DNA from: an uncultured Clostridia bacterium
GTDB taxonomy: Bacteria > Bacillota > Clostridia > Oscillospirales > Ruminococcaceae
Length of the DNA stretch: 17,962 nucleotides
Direction: 5' to 3'
NCBI GenBank assembly: GCA_937892655.1
Contig: CALBJC010000067.1
Coordinates: 1-17,962 of the forward strand
A program made the translations under genes and the position numbers. Below the pieces are notes generated by a model that worked only from the letters and a program-made list of their open reading frames with translations, did not search any database and was not told the origin of the DNA. Shown piece by piece: positions 8,019 to 15,007 of this stretch (the stretch's first letter is position 1; each line of letters begins with the position of its first letter).

Positions 8019-8099
8019 ACAAAAGCTTCTCCTTGCTTTAGAAAAATTGAGCAGAAAATTTTATCTGCAATATGTAGCATAAAATCCTCACACAATGTA

Positions 8100-8128
8100 A
8101 ATATATCAAAGAAAATCCCCGATGTCAA
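8100..8128 (-). promoter_or_regulatory. Sigma-A promoter of GH3
   Basis: On the - strand, TTGACA (8123-8128) and TATATT (8100-8105) are separated by 17 bp, about 82 bp upstream of the GH3 start at 8018. This is the leftward promoter of a divergent pair. Confidence 0.8.
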
Positions 8129-8157
8129 GCCAAATTGACGAGATGTTATAATAATGT

Positions 8158-8181
8158 AACATTCTAAACGTTTTCGATGTT
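8158..8181. promoter_or_regulatory. Interrupted 24-bp dyad between divergent promoters, possible operator
   Basis: AACAT (8158-8162) and ATGTT (8177-8181) are inverted arms placed symmetrically, 3 bp on each side, around the perfect palindrome AAACGTTT (8166-8173). The centre resembles LacI/GalR-family and catabolite (cre-like) operators, which have a central CG. It lies 30 bp upstream of the GH3 -35 box and about 60 bp upstream of the aldo/keto reductase -35 box. Sugar control of GH3 would fit; no regulator gene is in the window. Confidence 0.4.
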
Positions 8182-8243
8182 TTGTGATACGGTGTATAAA
8201 AATATTAAGCAAATAAAACTTATTGAGATTATGCACAATTTCC

Positions 8244-8272
8244 TTGACATTTGTTCACTTATATGATTAAAT
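8244..8272 (+). promoter_or_regulatory. Promoter of the aldo/keto reductase-ECF-kinase unit
   Basis: TTGACA (8244-8249) is followed 17 bp later by TTAAAT (8267-8272), a perfect -35 with a weak -10. It lies 40 bp upstream of the start at 8313. Confidence 0.65.
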
Positions 8273-8312
8273 AGAACTTGTAACAATCTACTTCTGAGGG
8301 GGATAAATTTTT

Positions 8313-9455
8313 ATGAAATACAGAGATTTTGGTAAAACAGGCGAAAAGATTTCTCAGCTTGGCTTTGGCTGTATGCGTCTGCCGGAGCTCAAGGATGAAA
8401 ACGGCAAGTGGTTTATCGATGAAGAAAAGGCAATTCCTATGATTTTAAAAGCGTATGAAAAGGGTGTAAACTACTTTGATACAGCGCCATATTACTGTAA
8501 CTCAAACAGCGAAATTACAGTAGGCAGAGCCGTTAAGGGCATTCGTGATAAGGTAATGCTCTCAACTAAGATTTCTCTTGGCGATGTAAAAGAGCCTGCC
8601 GATTACAGAAGAAACTTAGAAAAGAGCCTTAAGAAAATGGATACTGACCATATTGATTTTTATCATTTCTGGGGTATCAACAAGGCTGAATTTGACAATA
8701 AAATTATGGGGCTGAAGCTTCTTGACGAAGCAAGAAAGTGTAAGGAAGAGGGCCTTATCCGCCATATCTCCTTCTCATTCCACGATGATGCGAGTGCTAT
8801 CAAGCATATCATTGATACATCAGAAGAATTTGGCGTTCCAATGGAAACAATGCTTGTGCAGTACAATCTTCTTGACCGTTCAAACGAAGAAATGATTACT
8901 TATGCAGGTAAAAAGGGTCTTGGTGTTGTTGCTATGGGTCCTGTAGGCGGCGGCAGACTTGCAGCGCCAACTGACTTGTATACACGTTTGACAGGTAAAC
9001 CATCTATCGCTACATACGAGCTTGCGTTCAAGTTCGTTCTCGGTAACCCATATCTCAGCTGTGCGCTGTCTGGTATGCAGAATATGGATATGGTTGAGAA
9101 AAATGTCTTGCTCGGTGATGATGATAACCCTATTACAGAGGCTGAATGGCGTGATATCGGTAAGGCGGTAGAAGAGCTCAAAAAGTTCTCTGACCTTTAC
9201 TGTACAGGCTGTCGTTACTGTCAGCCTTGCCCTGCGGGTATCGATATCCCAAAAATCTTCAATATGTATACAAACTATAATGTTTACGGTCTTGTTGACC
9301 ACGCAAGATGGGAATTCAAGCATTATTCACAGGAAGAAAACAAGCCTACTTTAAAGGATTGCAAGAACTGCGGTTTCTGCGAAAAGAAATGCCCTCAGCG
9401 CCTTGTTGTAAGAAAAGAGCTTGAGCGTGTTGAAGAAATTTTAGCAAAGCTTTAA
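8313..9455 (+). CDS. Aldo/keto reductase fused to a two-cluster [4Fe-4S] ferredoxin-like domain
   Basis: 380 residues, cytosolic. The N-terminal (beta/alpha)8 aldo/keto reductase domain (about 1-290) keeps the catalytic set: D56 and Y60/Y61 in YFDTAPYY, K86 in LSTKIS and H118 in DFYHFWG. The C-terminal part has two Cys clusters, C297/C300/C303/C306 (CTGCRYCQPCP) and C350/C353/C356/C360 (CKNCGFCEKKCP), each able to hold an iron-sulfur centre. This matches the family of ferredoxin-containing predicted oxidoreductases common in anaerobes (COG1453 type, from memory), whose substrates are mostly unknown. ATG 8313 has a GAGGGGG ribosome binding site (8296-8302). It is the first gene of a likely three-gene unit; the next start is only 24 bp after its stop. 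Confidence 0.88.
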   Translation: MKYRDFGKTGEKISQLGFGCMRLPELKDENGKWFIDEEKAIPMILKAYEKGVNYFDTAPYYCNSNSEITVGRAVKGIRDKVMLSTKISLGDVKEPADYRRNLEKSLKKMDTDHIDFYHFWGINKAEFDNKIMGLKLLDEARKCKEEGLIRHISFSFHDDASAIKHIIDTSEEFGVPMETMLVQYNLLDRSNEEMITYAGKKGLGVVAMGPVGGGRLAAPTDLYTRLTGKPSIATYELAFKFVLGNPYLSCALSGMQNMDMVEKNVLLGDDDNPITEAEWRDIGKAVEELKKFSDLYCTGCRYCQPCPAGIDIPKIFNMYTNYNVYGLVDHARWEFKHYSQEENKPTLKDCKNCGFCEKKCPQRLVVRKELERVEEILAKL

Positions 9456-9479
9456 AGATAAAAATTTAAGGATAAAAAT

Positions 9480-10031
9480 ATGAAAATAAACGTAAAAAAG
9501 CTTGTCATAGCTTCTCTGATGCTGGCCCTTGCTATGCTTTTGCCTCAGATTTTCGGACGTATTCAGGCACTTGGCTCAAAGTTTTTGCCTATGCATATCC
9601 CCGTTTTACTCTGCGGCTTTATCTGCGGTGTAAGGCTTGGCGGTTTGTGCGGTGCTCTGGCCCCTCTGCTTTGTTCTTTGATATTCGGTATGCCGCCTAT
9701 GTACCCTATGGCGTTTGCAATGGCGTTTGAATTATGCGCTTACGGCGCTACAGCGGGCGTTGTAAAGAATATTTATAAAAATGCAAATTTCAAAAGAAAT
9801 ATTGTATATTTATACATTTTTTTGATAGCAGTTATGCTCTCTGGCAGAGTGGTTTACGGGGTAGTAATGATATTCATTATGCTCTCAAAATCACAGGGGT
9901 ATTCTTTTGAAGTATTTATGTCATCTGCATTTTTATCAGCAATTCCGGGCATAATATTACAGCTTATACTCATACCTGTAATTCTTTCAACTCTCTCAAA
10001 ATTAAAGCTGATTGAGGATAGATATATATGA
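9480..10031 (+). CDS. ECF transporter S component (substrate-binding membrane subunit), substrate unknown
   Basis: 183 residues, very hydrophobic, with about five to six membrane helices. The sequence LPMHIPVLLCGFICG (about 36-50), followed by the FGMPPMYPMAFAMAFE region, fits the S-component fold of energy-coupling-factor vitamin transporters, in particular a clostridial subgroup whose ligand is not established. The S component captures the ligand and works with a shared EcfT/EcfA module, which is not encoded nearby; this is normal for group II ECF systems. ATG 9480 follows AAGGA in the 24-bp gap after the aldo/keto reductase gene. Its TGA overlaps the ATG of the next gene by 4 bp (ATGA, 10028-10031), so the two are translationally coupled. 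No riboswitch is visible upstream that would name the ligand. Confidence 0.8.
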   Translation: MKINVKKLVIASLMLALAMLLPQIFGRIQALGSKFLPMHIPVLLCGFICGVRLGGLCGALAPLLCSLIFGMPPMYPMAFAMAFELCAYGATAGVVKNIYKNANFKRNIVYLYIFLIAVMLSGRVVYGVVMIFIMLSKSQGYSFEVFMSSAFLSAIPGIILQLILIPVILSTLSKLKLIEDRYI

Positions 10032-10501
10032 GTAAGGTGACCTTGCTTGTGGGCAGAATAGGCTCGGGAAAGACCTATACTGCGTCACTTTTGAAAGAAG
10101 AGTACGATGCTGTGGTGCTGTCGAGCGATGAGATGATGCTATCTCTTTTTGACGGTTGCCTTGGTGCTCGTCACCGTGAATTTGAAAGAAAATGCTACGG
10201 GTATCTGTGCTTAGTGGCTGAGAGTATCATAAAAACGAAAAGAGATGTAATTTTAGATTTCGGCTGCTGGTTTGAAAGCGAGATTGCAGACATCAAAAGC
10301 TTTTTTGACTCGAAAAATATTCAGCTTGAAACTGTATACATATACGCTGATGACAATGTCAGAAAAGAGCGTATAAAAAAGCGAAATGAGTTGCTTTTAA
10401 AGTCGCAAAAGCGTGAATATATCATAGATGATGAAAAGCTTTCAAGGTTTGACAAGAAGTTTGAAGAACCCAAAAGCTATGACAGAATAATTAAAAACTG
10501 A
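10028..10501 (+). CDS. P-loop kinase-like ATP-binding protein (AAA_33 type), probable small-molecule kinase
   Basis: 157 residues, cytosolic. The Walker A motif GRIGSGKT is at residues 9-16. The LSSDEMM segment (31-37) and VILDFGCW (74-81) match the nucleoside/shikimate/zeta-like kinase fold used by many small-molecule kinases, and the basic RKERIKKRN (112-120) is the likely lid. The length is right for a single-domain kinase. The start is fixed by the 4-bp ATGA overlap with the ECF S component. Close coupling suggests that it phosphorylates the transported compound and so traps it, as known for other vitamin salvage pairs; this is inference. Alternatives are an antibiotic- or nucleotide-modifying enzyme. 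A terminator follows at once. Confidence 0.7.
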   Translation: MSKVTLLVGRIGSGKTYTASLLKEEYDAVVLSSDEMMLSLFDGCLGARHREFERKCYGYLCLVAESIIKTKRDVILDFGCWFESEIADIKSFFDSKNIQLETVYIYADDNVRKERIKKRNELLLKSQKREYIIDDEKLSRFDKKFEEPKSYDRIIKN

Positions 10502-10518
10502 CTCTTTAAAATGAGATT

Positions 10519-10550
10519 AAAATGCCGACATATTTTTATGTTGGCATTTT
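10519..10550 (+). terminator. Rho-independent terminator of the aldo/keto reductase-ECF-kinase unit
   Basis: A 14-bp stem with one G-U pair (10519-10532 with 10537-10550) closes a TTTT loop, and the right arm merges into a T run (10547-10551). It begins 18 bp after the kinase stop codon. Confidence 0.85.
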
Positions 10551-10560
10551 TCTATTGATT

Positions 10561-10588
10561 TTGATAAAAATTTGGTGTAAAATATATT
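10561..10588 (+). promoter_or_regulatory. Promoter of the membrane-protein gene
   Basis: TTGATA (10561-10566) and TATATT (10583-10588) are separated by 16 bp, about 31 bp upstream of the start at 10620. Confidence 0.65.
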
Positions 10589-10619
10589 AGTAGAACTTTG
10601 CGGGAGGTAAAAAAGATAA

Positions 10620-11450
10620 ATGAATAACATTTTGCAAAACCGCTGGATTAAGCTTGGTGTATCATTCTTCTGTCTGATATACGGTGTTTTGCTCACAGCG
10701 CTTGCGTATGCAACGTTTTTGTATGAGCTTGTTTTCAACAGCAAATCAGCGTTTATAGTTTTATATATCATTCTCAATGCGCTTTTTTTAGTGCTTATGC
10801 TCTTTTCGAGAAAGCAGATACTCACAAGGCTTCAGTCGCTTGTGCTGCCGCTTATAGTATTTGCGCTGTTGGTATTCAATTTCGGCGACTGGATAATATT
10901 TATCCCGGCATTTATTGTCGCACTCATAATGTTTTTTGCAAGCGGTGCGGGGGATAATACAAAAACAGTTTTCGGTACAATCTACATCGTTATGTATGTT
11001 GTCGGTATGGTAGCCTTTATCTTAGTAAGAACTTATATGGGCAACAACAGCGTTGTAACTGAGCTTACAAATCAGACTGACTATTCATCGATCGTGTTTG
11101 AAAAATATGATACAAAAAAGCTTGATGAGCTGTCTTTATACACCGTTTCTCCTGACGGCAGATACCGCTTCTTCTTAGTTGATGAGCAGGATAATAACGC
11201 AGGCCGTGTAAAGCTTTATGTTGAGCCAAATGACGCTGACAAGAAATATAAATTTTTCACCCTTAAAGAAAAGGGCAGAGAAAGAACGATCTATACCTAC
11301 AATACAAGAGGTGTTATTCCGTCTGTAACGTGGGTTTTAAACCCTGACAGCGGCAACTACGATATCAGATACCAGTTTGCCGATGAGCAGATTAAAACCT
11401 CAAGAATTATTATGCCTGACAAGCAGTATTTTGATTTCTTATTAAATTAA
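10620..11450 (+). CDS. Membrane protein of unknown function with a C-terminal soluble domain
   Basis: 276 residues; the family is not recognised. About five membrane helices lie at roughly 12-36, 43-62, 72-87, 90-108 and 116-136. A soluble domain of about 135 residues follows, rich in Asp, Lys and Tyr. With basic residues in the short N terminus and in the loop after helix 2 (RKQILTR), a cytosolic N terminus is likely, which would put the C-terminal domain outside the membrane. The C-terminal part (TVSPDGRYRFFLVDEQDN...VKLYVEP) reads like strands of a small beta domain. GGGAGG (10602-10607) precedes the ATG by 12 nt, a rather long spacing. It has its own promoter and terminator, so it is a single-gene unit between the transporter operon and the polysaccharide operon. 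Confidence 0.75.
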   Translation: MNNILQNRWIKLGVSFFCLIYGVLLTALAYATFLYELVFNSKSAFIVLYIILNALFLVLMLFSRKQILTRLQSLVLPLIVFALLVFNFGDWIIFIPAFIVALIMFFASGAGDNTKTVFGTIYIVMYVVGMVAFILVRTYMGNNSVVTELTNQTDYSSIVFEKYDTKKLDELSLYTVSPDGRYRFFLVDEQDNNAGRVKLYVEPNDADKKYKFFTLKEKGRERTIYTYNTRGVIPSVTWVLNPDSGNYDIRYQFADEQIKTSRIIMPDKQYFDFLLN

Positions 11451-11470
11451 CCCTGGATATTGCGGATAGC

Positions 11471-11499
11471 TTGACAGTGAATAGCTAATCTGTTATACT
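11471..11499 (+). promoter_or_regulatory. Sigma-A promoter of the rml-rfb operon
   Basis: TTGACA (11471-11476) and TATACT (11494-11499) are separated by 17 bp, close to full consensus. The expected transcript start is near 11506, giving a leader of about 90 nt before the start codon of rmlA at 11596. Confidence 0.85.
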
Positions 11500-11500
11500 A

Positions 11501-11536
11501 AAACTGTATTATATTATTTATAATATAATGCAGTTT
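11501..11536 (+). terminator. Terminator-like hairpin overlapping the rml transcription start
   Basis: A 16-bp stem with one G-U pair (11501-11516 with 11521-11536) closes a TTTA loop and is followed by eight T (11538-11545). It probably ends the membrane-protein transcript coming from 10620-11450. Because the rml promoter lies just upstream, the same hairpin, minus about five 5' bases, would form the very 5' end of the rml mRNA. Confidence 0.8.
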
Positions 11537-11582
11537 ATTTTTTTTAATACAGCTTGCTTGATTTATGGAAATTTGATTATTT

Positions 11583-11587
11583 AGGAG
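11583..11587 (+). promoter_or_regulatory. Ribosome binding site that sets the TTG start of rmlA
   Basis: AGGAG stands 8 nt before TTG 11596. It lies downstream of the alternative in-frame TTG at 11554, which has no ribosome binding site, and so decides the start. Confidence 0.8.
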
Positions 11588-11595
11588 AATGCGTT

Positions 11596-12462
11596 TTGAA
11601 GGGCATAATTTTAGCAGGGGGTAAGGGAACACGCCTTTATCCTAATACAATAGCAGTGAGCAAACAGCTTTTGCCAATATATGATAAACCACTTATTTAC
11701 TATCCGTTATCGGTGCTTTTGCTTGCAGGAATAAGAGAAATCCTTATAATTTCAACTCCTGAGGATACACCAAATTATGAAAAGCTTCTTGGCGATGGAT
11801 CAAGAATTGGTATACATATCGAATACAAGGTTCAGGATACACCACGAGGTCTTGCGGATGCCTTTATCATCGGTGCTGACTTTATCGGCGATGACAGCGT
11901 TTGTCTGGTACTTGGTGATAATGTTTTCTACGGTCAGCATTTCACAGGCATTCTCAATCAGGCTAAAAAGACAGCCGAAGAAATCGGTGCAGCGATATTT
12001 GGCTATCCTGTAAAAAATCCAAGAGAATTCGGTGTTGTTGAATTTGATGAAAACAACAAGGTTATTTCAATCGAAGAAAAGCCTTCTGAGCCAAAGTCAG
12101 ATTACGCTGTTCCTGGTCTTTATTTCTACAACAACGAGGTTGTAAATATTGCAAAGAATGTAAAGCCTTCAGCAAGAGGCGAAATTGAAATCACATCAAT
12201 CAACAACCACTATCTTGAAAATGGCCAGCTTGACGTAGTGCTGATGGGCAGAGGTATGGCTTGGCTTGATACAGGTTCACCTAAAGGTATGCATAAGGCA
12301 AGCGGCTTTGTAAAAACAGTTCAGGAAATGCAAGGCTTTTATATCTCATGTATTGAAGAAATTGCATGGAGAAGAGGCTTTATCACAACTCAGCAGCTTC
12401 ATATGCTTGGTGAAGAGTTAAAAATGACAGAATATGGAAAGTACCTGCTTTCTTTATCATAA
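11596..12462 (+). CDS. rmlA: Glucose-1-phosphate thymidylyltransferase
   Basis: 288 residues from a TTG start. It makes dTDP-glucose from glucose 1-phosphate and dTTP, the first step to dTDP-L-rhamnose. The nucleotidyltransferase signature LAGGKGTRLYPNT (6-18) and SKQLLPIYDKP (22-32, with K23 and K31) are at the canonical places only if translation begins at 11596. The reading frame is open back to a TTG at 11554, but those 14 extra residues are unlike the family and cover the AGGAG site. LGDNVFYG and GLYFYNN are further family motifs, and the length matches RmlA (about 290). It is the first gene of the operon, 19 bp before rmlB. Confidence 0.95.
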   Translation: MKGIILAGGKGTRLYPNTIAVSKQLLPIYDKPLIYYPLSVLLLAGIREILIISTPEDTPNYEKLLGDGSRIGIHIEYKVQDTPRGLADAFIIGADFIGDDSVCLVLGDNVFYGQHFTGILNQAKKTAEEIGAAIFGYPVKNPREFGVVEFDENNKVISIEEKPSEPKSDYAVPGLYFYNNEVVNIAKNVKPSARGEIEITSINNHYLENGQLDVVLMGRGMAWLDTGSPKGMHKASGFVKTVQEMQGFYISCIEEIAWRRGFITTQQLHMLGEELKMTEYGKYLLSLS

Positions 12463-12481
12463 ATTTTGAGGAGTAATTTGT

Positions 12482-13501
12482 ATGACTATTATTGTTACAG
12501 GTGGTGCCGGTTTTATCGGCTCAAACTTTATATTCCATATGCTCAAAAAATATCCTGATTACAGAATTATCTGTCTTGATAAGCTGACATATGCAGGTAA
12601 TCTCTCAACACTCAAGGATGTTATGGATAATCCAAATTTTCGATTTGTAAAGGCTGATATCTGTGATATAGATGCTGTAAACAAGCTTTTTGAAGAAGAA
12701 AACCCTGACATCGTTGTAAACTTTGCAGCTGAGTCACACGTTGACCGCTCAATTGAAAATCCAAGAGTATTTCTTGAAACTAATATTATCGGTACTCAGA
12801 CACTTATGGATGCTTGCAGAAAGTATGGTATCAAGCGTTACCATCAGGTTTCTACGGACGAGGTTTATGGTGACCTGCCGCTCGACAGACCTGACCTTTT
12901 CTTTACAGAAACAACCCCTATTCACACAAGCTCTCCATACTCAAGTTCAAAGGCGAGTGCCGATTTACTTGTTTTAGCGTATAACAGAACCTATGGTTTA
13001 CCTGTTACAATTTCAAGATGTTCAAACAACTACGGCCCATATCACTTCCCTGAAAAGCTCATTCCGCTCATGATCGCAAATGCGCTTGCAGACAAGCCAT
13101 TACCAGTATATGGCGAGGGCCTCAATGTTCGTGACTGGCTTTATGTTGAGGATCATTGTAAGGCTATTGACCTTATTATTCACAACGGCAAGGTGGGCGA
13201 GGTTTACAACATCGGCGGTCACAACGAAATGAAGAATATCGATATTGTAAAGATTATCTGTAAAGAACTTCAGAAGCCTGAAACACTTATAACTTATGTT
13301 GCAGACAGAAAGGGCCACGATATGCGTTATGCTATTGACCCTACAAAGATTCATACTGAGCTTGGCTGGCTCCCTGAAACAAAGTTTGCAGATGGTATAA
13401 AGAAGACGATCAAGTGGTATCTTGAAAACCGCGAATGGTGGGAAGAAATCATCAGCGGTGAATATCAGAATTACTATGAAAAGATGTATTCAAATCGCTA
13501 A
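12482..13501 (+). CDS. rmlB: dTDP-glucose 4,6-dehydratase
   Basis: 339 residues. It converts dTDP-glucose to dTDP-4-dehydro-6-deoxyglucose with bound NAD. It is an extended short-chain dehydrogenase/reductase: TGGAGFIG (6-13) binds NAD, STDEVYG (124-130) holds the dehydratase pair D126-E127, and Y153-SSS-K157 is the catalytic YxxxK. RCSNNYGPYHFPEKLIPL (179-196) is the typical substrate-loop signature. Full family length. AGGAG precedes ATG 12482. It is 14 bp before rmlD. The D-E pair separates it from simple epimerases such as GalE. Confidence 0.96.
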   Translation: MTIIVTGGAGFIGSNFIFHMLKKYPDYRIICLDKLTYAGNLSTLKDVMDNPNFRFVKADICDIDAVNKLFEEENPDIVVNFAAESHVDRSIENPRVFLETNIIGTQTLMDACRKYGIKRYHQVSTDEVYGDLPLDRPDLFFTETTPIHTSSPYSSSKASADLLVLAYNRTYGLPVTISRCSNNYGPYHFPEKLIPLMIANALADKPLPVYGEGLNVRDWLYVEDHCKAIDLIIHNGKVGEVYNIGGHNEMKNIDIVKIICKELQKPETLITYVADRKGHDMRYAIDPTKIHTELGWLPETKFADGIKKTIKWYLENREWWEEIISGEYQNYYEKMYSNR

Positions 13502-13515
13502 AGGATAAATTTACT

Positions 13516-14391
13516 ATGAAATGTTTGGTAACGGGTACAGGCGGTCAGCTTGGCTATGACGTTGTAAATGAACTTAAAAAGCGCGGATTTGAAGCCGTTG
13601 GCTGTGATATTACCGAGGGCTCGGATATTGTGCTTGATATTACAGACTCTGATGCTGTGGAAAATGCGGTTGCGCAGGTAAAGCCTGACGCTGTTATTCA
13701 TTGCGCTGCGTGGACAGCTGTTGATGCGGCAGAAGATGAAGAAAACATCAAAAAGGTTTATTCAGTAAACGTTGATGGTACAAAAAATATTGCAACAGCT
13801 TGTAAAAAGGCTGATTGCAAGATGATTTATATTTCTACTGACTATGTTTTTGATGGTCAGGGTACACAGCCTTGGGAGGCTGATTGCAAGGATTATGCGC
13901 CTCTTTCTGTTTATGGCAAATCAAAGCTTGAGGGCGAAAAGGCGGTAGCTGAAATTCTGGGAAAATACTTCATTGTAAGAATTGCATGGGTATTTGGCAA
14001 GAATGGTAATAATTTTATAAAGACTATGCTCAATGTCGGCAAAAAGTATCCTGAGCTGAGGGTAGTAAACGACCAGATTGGTACACCGACATATACCTAT
14101 GACCTTGCCCGATTACTTGTTGATATGGCACAGACTGAAAAGTACGGCTGTTATCATGCTACAAATGAAGGCGGATATATCAGCTGGTATGATTTTGCCT
14201 GCGAAATTTTCAGACAGGCGGGTTATGAAACAAAGGTTAATCCTGTTACAACTGCTGAATATGGTCTGAGCAAGGCTGCAAGACCATTCAACAGCAGACT
14301 CGATAAGAGTAAGCTCATAGAAAACGGCTTTGAGCCGTTGCCTGACTGGAAGGATGCTCTTGAAAGATATCTTAAGGAGATAAATGAATAA
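13516..14391 (+). CDS. rmlD: dTDP-4-dehydrorhamnose reductase
   Basis: 291 residues. It performs the last, NAD(P)H-dependent step to dTDP-L-rhamnose. TGTGGQLG (6-13) is the cofactor loop, STDYVFDG (107-114) and Y133-GKS-K137 form the catalytic set, and NDQIGTPTYTYDLA is the RmlD-type substrate motif. AAAGGA precedes ATG 13516. The stop TAA (14389-14391) shares one base with the ATG of rmlC (TAATG), so the two genes are translationally coupled. It precedes rmlC in the order, although RmlC acts before RmlD in the pathway. Confidence 0.95.
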   Translation: MKCLVTGTGGQLGYDVVNELKKRGFEAVGCDITEGSDIVLDITDSDAVENAVAQVKPDAVIHCAAWTAVDAAEDEENIKKVYSVNVDGTKNIATACKKADCKMIYISTDYVFDGQGTQPWEADCKDYAPLSVYGKSKLEGEKAVAEILGKYFIVRIAWVFGKNGNNFIKTMLNVGKKYPELRVVNDQIGTPTYTYDLARLLVDMAQTEKYGCYHATNEGGYISWYDFACEIFRQAGYETKVNPVTTAEYGLSKAARPFNSRLDKSKLIENGFEPLPDWKDALERYLKEINE

Positions 14392-14993
14392 TGGGACAGA
14401 TAAAAGTGACAAAATGCCCTATCGAAGGGCTTTATATAATCGAACCTGCTGTTCATGGCGATAGCAGAGGCTATTTTATGGAAACATATAACCTTCGTGA
14501 CATGAAAGAAGCGGGACTTGATATGAACTTTGTTCAGGATAATCAGAGTATGTCTGTAAAGGGTGTTTTGAGAGGACTTCACTTTCAGAAAGAACATCCA
14601 CAGGGAAAGCTTGTAAGAGTTATCAAGGGCAGAGTTTTTGATGTGGCTGTTGACTTGCGAAAAAACAGCGAGACCTATGGCAAATGGTTTGGTGTTGAAT
14701 TAACAGAGGAAAATAAAAAGCAGTTTTATATTTCTGAGGGATTTGCTCATGGCTTTTTAGTACTTAGTGAAACCGCAGAATTTTGTTATAAGTGTACTGA
14801 TTTTTATCATCCCGGTGATGAGGGCGGTTTGGCTTGGAATGACCCTGAGATTGGCATCAAGTGGCCTGAGCTTGTGGGTGAATACAACGGTGGAGCGTCT
14901 GCAGAGGGATATACACTTGCCGATGGTACACCGCTCAACCTTTCTGATAAAGATCAGAAATGGGAAACATTCAAAAATACATTTAAGTTTTAG
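14391..14993 (+). CDS. rmlC: dTDP-4-dehydrorhamnose 3,5-epimerase
   Basis: 200 residues, a small cupin enzyme that epimerises C3 and C5 of dTDP-4-dehydro-6-deoxyglucose. GVLRGLHFQ (58-66) holds the likely catalytic H64, FYISEGFAHGF (112-122) is the family hallmark, and Y133 in FCYKCTDFY matches the catalytic tyrosine. The R26 of DSRGYF is the usual phosphate contact. The start overlaps the rmlD stop by one base, with AGGAG (14375-14379) inside the rmlD end. It completes a full A-B-D-C set for dTDP-L-rhamnose. rfbF follows after 14 bp. Confidence 0.95.
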   Translation: MGQIKVTKCPIEGLYIIEPAVHGDSRGYFMETYNLRDMKEAGLDMNFVQDNQSMSVKGVLRGLHFQKEHPQGKLVRVIKGRVFDVAVDLRKNSETYGKWFGVELTEENKKQFYISEGFAHGFLVLSETAEFCYKCTDFYHPGDEGGLAWNDPEIGIKWPELVGEYNGGASAEGYTLADGTPLNLSDKDQKWETFKNTFKF

Positions 14994-15007
14994 AAAGGAT
15001 TAGGCTT

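Noticed and set aside
8006..8236. 76-codon open frame on the - strand in the divergent promoter region
   Set aside because: It covers the GH3 promoter and ribosome binding site and has no family-like sequence; the region is better explained as regulatory DNA.
8880..9323. 147-codon open frame on the - strand inside the aldo/keto reductase gene
   Set aside because: It is the antisense shadow of conserved reductase and ferredoxin motifs; no promoter, ribosome binding site or family-like sequence is seen.
9456..9479. Vitamin riboswitch ahead of the ECF S component
   Set aside because: The gap is only 24 bp and holds just a ribosome binding site; the 294-bp region before the reductase also shows no recognisable riboswitch core.
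14223..14597. 124-codon open frame on the - strand across the rmlD/rmlC border
   Set aside because: It overlaps two certain genes antisense and has no protein-like motif.
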